Source of the DNA: AC-51 sp036265325
Lineage (GTDB): Bacteria; Actinomycetota; UBA4738; HRBIN12
NCBI GenBank assembly: GCA_036265325.1
Contig: DATAPH010000071.1
Span: 1-10,394, forward strand
DNA length: 10,394 nucleotides
Direction of reading: 5' to 3'
In this document: in pieces, positions 1-5,832 of the stretch
Numbering within the stretch: position 1 is the stretch's first letter
Layout: every line of letters starts with the position of its first letter
The notes under the pieces: model-generated
The model's input: only the letters and a program-made list of their open reading frames with translations
Database searches by the model: none
What the model was told of the DNA's origin: nothing
Translations under genes and position numbers: made by a program

Positions 1-3
1 TAG

Positions 4-76
<73 letters not shown>

Positions 77-84
77 GTGGAACC

Positions 85-113
85 ATCTTAAGAGCCAGCG
101 AACCGCCCTTCAA
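85..113 (-). promoter_or_regulatory. Probable tRNA-Gly promoter
   Basis: On the minus strand, TTGAAG (113-108) and TAAGAT (90-85) are separated by exactly 17 bp. They match the sigma-70-type -35 and -10 elements at four of six positions each. Transcription would start near 78, leaving only about two bases of 5' leader before the tRNA. The assignment rests on motif and spacing alone. Confidence 0.55.
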
Positions 114-129
114 CGGGCGAAGCCACCCC

Positions 130-135
130 TAGACT
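130..135 (+). promoter_or_regulatory. Putative -10 element for a leaderless mRNA (AlkZ-like gene)
   Basis: TAGACT fits the TANNNT -10 pattern common in actinobacteria. It ends seven bases before the ATG at 143, so transcription would begin at or next to the start codon. No Shine-Dalgarno sequence lies between them, which agrees with leaderless translation. No convincing -35 is visible; the best candidate, TTCAAC at 109-114, has too short a spacer and overlaps the divergent tRNA promoter. Confidence 0.4.
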
Positions 136-142
136 CGCGCCG

Positions 143-1186
143 ATGCCGTCGCCCCGCGTTCTTACCCAGCGTGAGCTGAACCGGGCTCTCCTTGCGCGCC
201 AATCGCTCCTGGAACGCGTTCCCCTCCCGATCCCGCGAGCGCTGGAGCGCATGTGCGGCCTCCAGGACCAGTACGCGCCCAGCGGCTACATCGGGTTGTG
301 GACCCGGCTCCGCGGGTTCCGTCGGCCCGATCTCACTCGTGCGCTTGAACAACGCTCGGTCATCCAAGCCACGCTCATGCGCGCGACGATCCACCTCGTG
401 TCGCGGACGGACTTCTGGCCGATCGCAACCGCGATCGACGAACCGCTGCGCGAGTGGTGGTTCCGTTCGACGAAGCGGCGGCTCGAGGAGAAACGACTGC
501 GTGCGATCGACGCGCGCGGTCGCGCCCTGCTCGCCGACGGGCCGCAACGGAAGAAGGAGATCCTCGACGCACTCGGGCTGGATGCGGGCGACTTCGTCGG
601 CGTCGGCCTGTGGACGCCGTTGGTCCGCGTGCCGCCGTCGGGCACATGGGAGAACCGTCGGGCCGACCTCTATGCGCTCGCGGAAGAGTGGGTCGGCCCG
701 TGTGACTCGACGCCCGGCGAAGGACAGGAGCTCTTGATCCGTCGGTACCTCGGCGCGTTCGGACCGGCGTCCCGCGCGGACATCTCGACCTTCACCGGGC
801 TGCCACCAAAGACGATCGACGCGGTGACCGACCGGCTTTCGCTTCGCACGTTCCGGACGGAGGCCGACGAGACGCTCCTCGACCTGCGTGGCGCGCCGCT
901 GCCCCCGCCGAACATCCCCGCGCCCGTCCGCTTCCTTCCGACGTGGGATGCCACGCTGCTGGTGCACGCGCGGCGGACGCAGGTCCTCCCCGAGCGATAC
1001 CGACCCTCCATCTTCAGCACGAAGATGCCGCAGTCGATCGGGACGTTCCTCGTCGACGGACAGGTCGCCGGGACCTGGCGCAGCGGCGACGGGCGGGTCA
1101 CGACCTCGCCGTTCGAACCGCTCCCGAAGGCCATTCGACGCGCGGTCGATCAGGAAGCGGCCGCGCTCGCCGCGTTCATCGCGTAA
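143..1186 (+). CDS. AlkZ-like winged-helix protein (HTH_42 family), probable DNA glycosylase
   Basis: This 347-residue protein belongs to the winged-helix HTH_42 family (Pfam PF06224), which includes the Streptomyces AlkZ and E. coli YcaQ DNA glycosylases. Those enzymes excise alkylated or crosslinked bases. The family hallmark is seen as GLQDQYAP, where Q41-D42-Q43 corresponds to the catalytic Q-x-Q pair of AlkZ (YcaQ has Q-x-D). The following YIGLW, the basic stretch FRSTKRRLEEKR near residue 108, and the C-terminal FLPTWDATLL near residue 265 are also typical. The length is close to AlkZ (about 370), so the gene looks intact. The ATG at 143 has no ribosome-binding site but sits directly after a -10-like TAGACT. 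The gene is alone on the plus strand and converges with a truncated acetyltransferase whose reading frame fails at this gene's stop codon. Glycosylase activity is inferred; many family members are uncharacterised and the substrate cannot be predicted. Confidence 0.85.
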   Translation: MPSPRVLTQRELNRALLARQSLLERVPLPIPRALERMCGLQDQYAPSGYIGLWTRLRGFRRPDLTRALEQRSVIQATLMRATIHLVSRTDFWPIATAIDEPLREWWFRSTKRRLEEKRLRAIDARGRALLADGPQRKKEILDALGLDAGDFVGVGLWTPLVRVPPSGTWENRRADLYALAEEWVGPCDSTPGEGQELLIRRYLGAFGPASRADISTFTGLPPKTIDAVTDRLSLRTFRTEADETLLDLRGAPLPPPNIPAPVRFLPTWDATLLVHARRTQVLPERYRPSIFSTKMPQSIGTFLVDGQVAGTWRSGDGRVTTSPFEPLPKAIRRAVDQEAAALAAFIA

Positions 1187-1394
1187 GCGCCACGACCTCG
1201 GCATCGCCGATCCACGCGGCGCTCAGTTGAACGTGCGCGACGACGGAGCCATCTACCTCAGCAACCGGAGCGAACGAGCGGGGTTCGTCGCGCACCTGTT
1301 CAACGGGCCTCGCCTCTACGGGCGTCGGGAACGCGGCCCGCTCGACTTTGATCGAAGCGGCCCGATCATCGACGCATTCGAGACGAACGATCAT
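1187..1394 (-). pseudogene. GNAT-family N-acetyltransferase, N-terminal half only
   Basis: The start ATG (1394-1392) shares its A with the dut stop codon (TGATG), the arrangement of a translationally coupled operon gene. The first 70 codons read like the first half of a GNAT acetyltransferase: MIVRLE at the start, ERAAFPTPVEA near residue 18, then FAPVAEVDGSVVAHV and WIGDAEVVAL. These are the early strands and helices of the fold. In intact relatives the acetyl-CoA loop (Q/R-x-x-G-x-G) follows at once. Here the frame instead enters the 3' end of the convergent AlkZ-like gene and stops at 1176-1178 after Thr-Arg. The product would be 72 residues against roughly 150-170 for the family, without a cofactor site, so it is almost certainly inactive. 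No missing half is visible in any frame beyond the junction. A deletion or rearrangement, or an assembly join, would explain it. Confidence 0.75.
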
Positions 1395-1828
1395 CAGGCG
1401 CCCGTCGAGCCGAACCCACCTTCGCCGCGGGTGCTCTCGGGGAGTTCGTCGACCCACGCCGGTTTCACGGCGGGAAGGTCCACGATCACGAGTTGGGCGA
1501 TCCGGTCGCCGACGAGGATCTTGACCGCGTGTTCGCGATCGAGGTTGATCGCCGCACAGATCACCTCGCCGCGGTAGCCGGCATCGATCAAGCCCGGCGA
1601 GTTCGCCATCGTAAGCCCGTGCTTCGATGCGAGGCCGCTTCGGGGCAGGACGAGTCCCGCCTGACCCTCGGGTATGGCGACGGCGACGCCCGTCGGAATC
1701 ATCACGCGCTCCCCCGGTTCGACGACCACGTCGACGGCGGCACACAGATCCAGTCCCGCGTCCCCAGGATGTTGCGCTCCGGGCAGCTTCGCTTCGGGGC
1801 GGAGCTTGCGGAACGGCAGCTCGGTCAC
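1394..1828 (-). CDS. dut: Deoxyuridine 5'-triphosphate nucleotidohydrolase (dUTPase)
   Basis: This 144-residue trimeric-type dUTPase hydrolyses dUTP to dUMP and pyrophosphate. It keeps uracil out of DNA and supplies the thymidylate precursor. All five family motifs are present in order: PGDAGLDLCAA (21-31), PRSGLA (62-67), GLIDAGYRGEV (79-89, with the catalytic Asp82 and uracil-stacking Tyr85), GDRIAQLVI (107-115), and the glycine-rich RGEGGFGSTG (134-143) that closes over the phosphates. The length is normal. The start is GTG at 1828 and overlaps the VOC gene's TGA by four bases (GTGA), so translation is probably coupled; its own stop overlaps the acetyltransferase start. Motif I has Leu-Cys where many enzymes have Leu-Tyr, a conservative departure. 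It lies just beyond nrdJ, which fits a nucleotide-pool role. Confidence 0.97.
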   Translation of the reverse strand: MTELPFRKLRPEAKLPGAQHPGDAGLDLCAAVDVVVEPGERVMIPTGVAVAIPEGQAGLVLPRSGLASKHGLTMANSPGLIDAGYRGEVICAAINLDREHAVKILVGDRIAQLVIVDLPAVKPAWVDELPESTRGEGGFGSTGA

Positions 1829-2211
1829 GACGGGACCGGCTCGACCAGCTCGATCCGATTACCGAACGGATCGCGCACATGGCACCGGTAGAACCCTTCG
1901 AGCGGCACGTCGTCCGTTACCCGATAGCCCGCGGTCTCGATCCGTTCGCGGAGCGTCGCGAGGTTCCGCACCAGGAATGCGGGATGGGCCTTCCGCGCTG
2001 GGACGAACTCAGGCTCCTCGACGCCGAGGTGCACCTCGAGGTCGCCGTCGCGGAACCAGACGCCGCCTCGGGGTGCGAGCTCCGGCGGCTTGTCGACCTG
2101 CGTGAGGCCGAGGATGGCGCCGTAGAACCGCACCGCGGCCTCTTCCTCGCCCGTCGGCATCGCCAGCTGTACGTGGTGCAACCCCAGCAGCTTGGCGGAG
2201 TTCTCGCCCAC
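1825..2211 (-). CDS. VOC-superfamily (glyoxalase/dioxygenase-fold) protein
   Basis: This is a 128-residue vicinal-oxygen-chelate protein made of two beta-alpha-beta-beta-beta modules. Module one runs from LHHVQLAMP (11-19) through AVRFYGAILGL to GGVWFRDGDLEVHLG (49-63). Module two runs from HPAFLV (76-81) to DPFGNRIELVEP (114-125). His13, His77 and Glu121 sit where VOC enzymes hold their metal; His61 is a further candidate. The fold covers glyoxalases, dioxygenases, fosfomycin-resistance proteins and many unassigned proteins, and no substrate is predicted. The start is GTG at 2211, chosen because AGGAGGTG lies seven bases upstream; no ATG lies near the expected N terminus. It is the first gene of the VOC–dut–GNAT operon and overlaps dut by four bases. 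Confidence 0.88.
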   Translation of the reverse strand: MGENSAKLLGLHHVQLAMPTGEEEAAVRFYGAILGLTQVDKPPELAPRGGVWFRDGDLEVHLGVEEPEFVPARKAHPAFLVRNLATLRERIETAGYRVTDDVPLEGFYRCHVRDPFGNRIELVEPVPS

Positions 2212-2218
2212 CCACCCA

Positions 2219-2226
2219 CCTCCTCC
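2219..2226 (-). promoter_or_regulatory. Strong Shine-Dalgarno site for the VOC gene
   Basis: AGGAGGTG on the minus strand closely complements the 16S rRNA 3' end and sits seven bases before GTG at 2211. It fixes that GTG as the start in preference to later in-frame codons. It also shows that the operon can be translated independently of nrdJ. Confidence 0.75.
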
Positions 2227-2238
2227 ACGGGAACGCAG

Positions 2239-2264
2239 CGGGCCGGGGGCGAACCCCCGGCCCG
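2239..2264 (-). terminator. GC-rich hairpin between nrdJ and the VOC operon
   Basis: CGGGCCGGGGG (2239-2249) pairs perfectly with CCCCCGGCCCG (2254-2264): an 11-bp stem of only G and C around a four-base loop. It begins 27 bases after the nrdJ stop and lies upstream of the VOC ribosome-binding site. On the minus strand no U-tract follows, so it is not a textbook intrinsic terminator. Such hairpins often act as terminators or 3' mRNA stabilisers in high-GC genomes. Strand is assigned from position after nrdJ. Confidence 0.6.
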
Positions 2265-2290
2265 TGGTCGGTCGTCCGAACGGCCGCAGT

Positions 2291-5050
2291 TTACGAGCAA
2301 CCGCTGGTGGAACCGCACGTCCCGCACACGTAGCACGACCCGGCGGGCTGCATCTTCGACCCGCACTGGTAACAAAGCGGCGCGTCCAGGACCTTGGCCC
2401 CGGGTACCTCCGAGATCTCGATCCGCTGCGGCGGCAACGTCGGCGCCGCCTCGACCGGAGCGGGCTCGCTCGCCGCAGTCGCTCCGGCCACGAGCTCGCC
2501 GATCTTCTGCTCGGCCTCGGCCTTGCGCTCCTCGATCGAGCGGATACCAAGCGTGTCGCGCTGCTCTGGCGCCAGGTGGTCGAGCGCCAACCGACGGAAC
2601 ACGTAGTCGACGATCGACGATGCGAACCGGATGTCCGGGTCGTTGGTCATACCGCTCGGCTCGAACTTCATGTTGATGAACTTCGAGGCGTAGTCCTCAA
2701 GCGGCACGCCGTACTGCAGACCCACCGACACGGCGATCGAGAAGGCGTCCATGATCCCCGACAGGGTCGAGCCCTGTTTCGAGACCTTCATGAAGATCTC
2801 GCCGAGGCCGTCGTCCGGATAGGAGCCCGCGGTGATGTATCCCTCGGCATCCCCGACGCGGAAGGATGTGGTCAGCGCCGGGCGCGACTGCGGCAGCCGC
2901 TTCTTCGCCGACCACGCCAGCTGGATGGGCTCCGGTTCCTCGGCCGTCTTCTTCTTGTCGGCCGACATCGGCTGGGCGACCTTGCAGTTGTCGCGATAGA
3001 TCGCGACCGCCTTCAGGCCGAGCTTCCAGCTCTCGATGAACAGCTGCTCCACCTCTTCGACGCTCACCGATTCCGGCATGTTCACCGTCTTGGAGATCGC
3101 GCCGGAGATGAACGGTTGCGCGGCCGCCATCATGCGCACGTGGCCCATGTAGTGGATCGGCTGCGCGCCCATCGCGGTGTCGAACACCGCGTAATGCTCC
3201 TCGCGCAGGTGCGGCGCCTCGACCACCGAGTTGTGTTCGGCGATGTAGGCGACGACGTCCTCGATCTGCGCAGGGTCGTAGCCGAGCTTCGCCAGCGCGC
3301 GCGGCACGGTTTGGTTGACGAACTGCATCGTGCCACCGCCGACGAGCTTCTTCGTCTTGACGAGCGCGAGCTCTGGCTCGATGCCCGTCGTGTCGCAGTC
3401 CATCATCAGGCCGATGGTGCCGGTCGGAGCCAGCACGCTCGCTTGCGCATTGCGGAAGCCGTGCCGCTCACCGAGCGCAACGGCCTCGTCCCAGGACTGC
3501 TTGGCCGCGGAAAGCATCGCCTCGGGCACGAGCTCCGGATCAATGTTGTCGGCCGCGCCGCGGTGCTTGCGCATGACCCGGAGCATCGCGTCGCCGTTGG
3601 GCGCATACCCGTCGAACGGACCGGTGACCTCGGCGATCCGCGCGCTCGTGCGGTACGCCCAACCGGTCATCAACGACGTGATCGCCCCCGCCCACGCCCG
3701 GCCCTGCTCGGAGTCGTACGGCAGGCCGCGGGCCATCAGGAGCGCGCCGAGGTTCGCGTAGCCAAGCCCCAGCTGGCGATACGCCCGCGCGTTGTCGCCG
3801 ATCTTCTGGGTCGGATAGTCGGACTCCCCGACGAGGATCTCCTGTGCGGTGAACACGATCTCGACCGCGCGCCGGAAGCTCGCGACGTCGAAGTTGCCCT
3901 CGGCGTCGAGGAACGTCATCAGGTTGAGGCTCGCGAGGTTGCACGCGGAGTTGTCCAGGTGCATGTACTCCGAGCACGGGTTCGAGCCGTTGATCCGGCC
4001 CGACGCCGGGCACGTGTGCCACTCGTTGATCGTCGTGTCGTACTGCATCCCGGGGTCGGCGCACTCCCAGGCAGCCTGCGCGATCTCACGCATCAGCTCG
4101 CGGGCGCGGACGGTGTCGATCGTCTCGTCGGTCTTGACGGCCTTGAGCCGCCAATCCGCGTCGTTCTCGAAGGCCTGCATGAACTCGTCGGTGACCCGCA
4201 CCGAGTTGTTCGCGTTCTGGTACTGGATCGAGTAGCTGTCGCGGCCGTCCAGGTCCATGTCGAACCCGGCGTCGCGCAGCGCCCGGGCCTTGTGCTCCTC
4301 GGTGGCCTTGCACCAGATGAACTCACGCACGTCGGGGTGGTCGACGTTGAGGATCACCATCTTGGCCGCACGCCGCGTCTTGCCGCCGGACTTGATCGTG
4401 CCGGCGCTCGCGTCTGCTCCTCGCATGAAGCTGACCGGGCCGCTGGCCGTGCCCCCGCCCGCGAGCGGCTCCTTCGACGAACGGATCTTGCTCAGATTGA
4501 TGCCCGAGCCCGAGCCGCCCTTGAAGATCGTGCCTTCCTCGACGTACCAGTTGAGGATCGAGCTCATGTGGTCGTCGACCGCGAGGATGAAACAGGCGCT
4601 GCACTGCTGCGGCGTGTCGGGGACGCCGACGTTGAACCAGACCGGCGAGTTGAAGGCGGCCTTCTGGTTGACCAGGAGGTGGGCCAGCTCCTCCGCGAAC
4701 ACCCGAGCGTCCTGCTCGGTCGCGAAGTAGCGGTTCTTGGTCCCCCAGCCGGTGATCGTGTCGACGACCCGGCCGACGAGCTGGCGGACAGAGGACTCAC
4801 GCTGCGGGGTGTTGAGGGGCCCACGGAAGTACTTCTGAGCAACGATGTTGGTGGCGTTCTGGGACCAGGACAGGGGGAACTCGACGTCGCGCTGCTCGAA
4901 GGCGTTGCCGCCTTCCTTGAAGTTCGGGATCACCGCGTCGCGGGTCTCCCATTCGACCTGGTCGAACGGATGGACCCCCTCGGTGGTGAAGTAGCGCGTA
5001 AAGGTCAAGCCCTGCCGGATGACCTCGACGTCCCCCTCGCGGATGACCAA
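2291..5050 (-). CDS. nrdJ: Adenosylcobalamin-dependent (class II) ribonucleoside-diphosphate reductase
   Basis: NrdJ reduces ribonucleotides to deoxyribonucleotides with a radical formed from adenosylcobalamin, so it needs neither oxygen nor an NrdB-type subunit. With the start used here it has 919 residues, close to Streptomyces NrdJ. The redox cysteine is in SACFIL (Cys153). The active-site loop is NPCSE, with Asn357, thiyl-radical Cys359 and Glu361. The partner redox cysteine is Cys370 in SACNLASLNL. LAPTGTIGLMMD lies at about 540-551. The C-terminal tail holds Cys893, 896, 906, 909, 912 and 918; it ends STSGCS and probably carries electrons to the active site. TTG at 5050 was chosen because AAGGAGG lies eight bases upstream and homology begins shortly after it. 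A longer GTG start at 5185 has no ribosome-binding site and lies upstream of the proposed promoter. Two NrdR boxes precede the gene. No intein or ATP-cone is seen. Confidence 0.96.
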   Translation of the reverse strand: MVIREGDVEVIRQGLTFTRYFTTEGVHPFDQVEWETRDAVIPNFKEGGNAFEQRDVEFPLSWSQNATNIVAQKYFRGPLNTPQRESSVRQLVGRVVDTITGWGTKNRYFATEQDARVFAEELAHLLVNQKAAFNSPVWFNVGVPDTPQQCSACFILAVDDHMSSILNWYVEEGTIFKGGSGSGINLSKIRSSKEPLAGGGTASGPVSFMRGADASAGTIKSGGKTRRAAKMVILNVDHPDVREFIWCKATEEHKARALRDAGFDMDLDGRDSYSIQYQNANNSVRVTDEFMQAFENDADWRLKAVKTDETIDTVRARELMREIAQAAWECADPGMQYDTTINEWHTCPASGRINGSNPCSEYMHLDNSACNLASLNLMTFLDAEGNFDVASFRRAVEIVFTAQEILVGESDYPTQKIGDNARAYRQLGLGYANLGALLMARGLPYDSEQGRAWAGAITSLMTGWAYRTSARIAEVTGPFDGYAPNGDAMLRVMRKHRGAADNIDPELVPEAMLSAAKQSWDEAVALGERHGFRNAQASVLAPTGTIGLMMDCDTTGIEPELALVKTKKLVGGGTMQFVNQTVPRALAKLGYDPAQIEDVVAYIAEHNSVVEAPHLREEHYAVFDTAMGAQPIHYMGHVRMMAAAQPFISGAISKTVNMPESVSVEEVEQLFIESWKLGLKAVAIYRDNCKVAQPMSADKKKTAEEPEPIQLAWSAKKRLPQSRPALTTSFRVGDAEGYITAGSYPDDGLGEIFMKVSKQGSTLSGIMDAFSIAVSVGLQYGVPLEDYASKFINMKFEPSGMTNDPDIRFASSIVDYVFRRLALDHLAPEQRDTLGIRSIEERKAEAEQKIGELVAGATAASEPAPVEAAPTLPPQRIEISEVPGAKVLDAPLCYQCGSKMQPAGSCYVCGTCGSTSGCS

Positions 5051-5058
5051 CTGGATCC

Positions 5059-5065
5059 CCTCCTT
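5059..5065 (-). promoter_or_regulatory. Shine-Dalgarno site that sets the nrdJ TTG start
   Basis: AAGGAGG on the minus strand is eight bases upstream of TTG at 5050. No other in-frame ATG, GTG or TTG between 5185 and 5050 has comparable spacing to a purine-rich site. This supports the unusual TTG initiation codon. Confidence 0.65.
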
Positions 5066-5140
5066 GCCTTTCCCCTCGACGTCCTCGGTACCCTTCCGCG
5101 CGGCTCCGGCGGTGGACAACCTGTGGAACCGATGTGGAGA

Positions 5141-5156
5141 GTTACACCCGTGTAAC
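5141..5156. repeat. Perfect 7-2-7 inverted repeat in the nrdJ leader
   Basis: GTTACAC and GTGTAAC flank CC, giving a perfect 16-bp operator-like dyad. It lies downstream of the proposed nrdJ promoter and about 90 bp before the TTG start, so it would be transcribed. It does not match the NrdR box or the SOS box found elsewhere in the window. It could be an operator for an unknown dimeric regulator or a small RNA hairpin; the sequence does not decide. Confidence 0.6.
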
Positions 5157-5169
5157 TCGCAGCCCGCGC

Positions 5170-5198
5170 ATGATGGACCGCACACCCGCTGAGGTCAA
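5170..5198 (-). promoter_or_regulatory. Putative nrdJ promoter
   Basis: On the minus strand, TTGACC (5198-5193) and CATCAT (5175-5170) are spaced by 17 bp. The -35 matches consensus at five of six positions and the -10 at four. CATCAT resembles the CATCGT proposed for the LysM gene in this window. The -35 falls inside the proximal NrdR box, so NrdR binding would block polymerase. Transcription would start near 5163 with a leader of roughly 110 bases. Confidence 0.45.
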
Positions 5199-5208
5199 GG
5201 GGTAGTGG
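5193..5208. promoter_or_regulatory. NrdR box, proximal (degenerate centre)
   Basis: The core CAAGGGGTAG (5196-5205) keeps the outer C-w-A and T-w-G of the NrdR consensus CwATATnTwG but has GGGG in the middle. Its core starts exactly 32 bp from that of the distal box, the roughly three-turn spacing known for paired NrdR sites. It overlaps the proposed -35 of nrdJ. Spacing, more than sequence, supports the call. Confidence 0.6.
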
Positions 5209-5224
5209 CCAACCTTTTCCCCGA

Positions 5225-5240
5225 CCACAATATCTAGTAT
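5225..5240. promoter_or_regulatory. NrdR box, distal (strong match)
   Basis: The core CAATATCTAG (5228-5237) fits the NrdR consensus CwATATnTwG at every defined position. It lies between nrdR and nrdJ and pairs with the box at 5193-5208. NrdR represses ribonucleotide reductase genes by binding two boxes cooperatively, and nrdR itself is the next gene upstream. Confidence 0.82.
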
Positions 5241-5292
5241 CCCAGGGTCGAAAGCGAACGATCCACGGCGGCCCCGAGATGGCCCGGGCGGA

Positions 5293-5769
5293 CTAGCCCT
5301 TGCGCCGTTTCGCGGGCTCTTTCTTCTCGAGCAGCAGGCCCAGCTCGCGCTCGAAGTCGCCGGCCGCCTGGAAGTCCTTGTAGACGCTCGCATACCGGAG
5401 ATAGCCGACCTCGTCTGTGCGCTGCATCGCGCCGAGGGTCGCCGCGCCGACCACGCTGGAGGCCACCTCCGGCCCCTTCTTGCGGACCCGCGCTTCGATC
5501 CGGTCGAGCATCTGGTCGATCTGGATGTTCGTCACGGGCCGGCCGGTGAGGGCCTTGCGGATGCCGGCCTCGAGCTTGTCGCGGTCCCAGGGCTCCCGGG
5601 ACCCGTCGCGCTTGATCAGCACGAGGCCGACGTCCTCGATCCGCTCGTAAGTCGTGAACCGGCGGCTGCAGGCCGCGCAATGGCGACGGCGCCGGATCGC
5701 ATCGCCGCTGTCGGCCGCGCGGGAATCCACCACGCGGTCGTCGTCGACACCACACCAAGGGCAGCGCAT
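5293..5769 (-). CDS. nrdR: Transcriptional repressor NrdR
   Basis: NrdR senses ATP/dATP and represses ribonucleotide reductase genes. This 158-residue protein begins MRCPWC and has the family's zinc ribbon with Cys3, Cys6, Cys31 and Cys34, followed by the basic DNA-binding stretch RRRRH (26-30). An ATP-cone covers about residues 49-139, from LIKRDGSREPWD to YLRYASVYKDF. The C terminus is short and basic. The length is typical of the family. The ATG at 5769 was preferred to an in-frame TTG at 5784 because the family starts exactly at MRCP; neither has a clear ribosome-binding site. The gene has its own promoter with a palindromic NrdR box just before the coding region, suggesting autoregulation. 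It lies between the LysM gene and its regulatory target nrdJ, all on the same strand. Confidence 0.97.
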   Translation of the reverse strand: MRCPWCGVDDDRVVDSRAADSGDAIRRRRHCAACSRRFTTYERIEDVGLVLIKRDGSREPWDRDKLEAGIRKALTGRPVTNIQIDQMLDRIEARVRKKGPEVASSVVGAATLGAMQRTDEVGYLRYASVYKDFQAAGDFERELGLLLEKKEPAKRRKG

Positions 5770-5778
5770 CGTCAGGAG

Positions 5779-5794
5779 CCACAAGATGTTGTGG
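5779..5794. promoter_or_regulatory. NrdR box upstream of nrdR (probable autoregulation)
   Basis: CCACAA and TTGTGG form a perfect 6-4-6 inverted repeat whose minus-strand core CAACATCTTG matches CwAnATnTwG. It begins 10 bp before the nrdR ATG and lies just downstream of the proposed transcription start. It shares its CCACAA arm with the distal nrdJ box. I looked about 32 bp to each side and saw no clear second box. Confidence 0.7.
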
Positions 5795-5802
5795 CGGCGC
5801 GA

Positions 5803-5832
5803 ACCCTAGAGCCGGCACGAGGAGCCCGTCAA
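5803..5832 (-). promoter_or_regulatory. Probable nrdR promoter
   Basis: On the minus strand, TTGACG (5832-5827) and TAGGGT (5808-5803) are separated by 18 bp, a good -35/-10 pair. The -35 overlaps the stop codon of the LysM gene. The predicted start near 5796 is immediately upstream of the NrdR box, so a bound repressor would sit on the initiation site. Confidence 0.6.

Noticed and set aside
110..1204. A 364-codon minus-strand frame opposite the AlkZ-like gene.
   Set aside because: The composition is Arg-rich with no family motifs, and the plus strand has a recognisable protein. It also does not supply the missing half of the acetyltransferase.
2291..5050. Intein or split reductase in nrdJ.
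   Set aside because: The frame is continuous, normal in length, and the active-site blocks are spaced as in intact enzymes with no intein splice motifs.
2192..5155. A 987-codon open frame on the plus strand opposite nrdJ.
   Set aside because: It is the GC-rich antisense shadow of nrdJ: it lacks recognisable domains, is rich in Arg/Val/Asp/Leu repeats, and the minus strand encodes a full class II reductase with all catalytic residues.
5051..5292. Possible cobalamin riboswitch upstream of B12-dependent nrdJ.
   Set aside because: I looked for the conserved B12-box sequence and for room for the roughly 200-nt fold. The box is absent and the predicted leader is only about 110 bases; NrdR boxes explain the control better.
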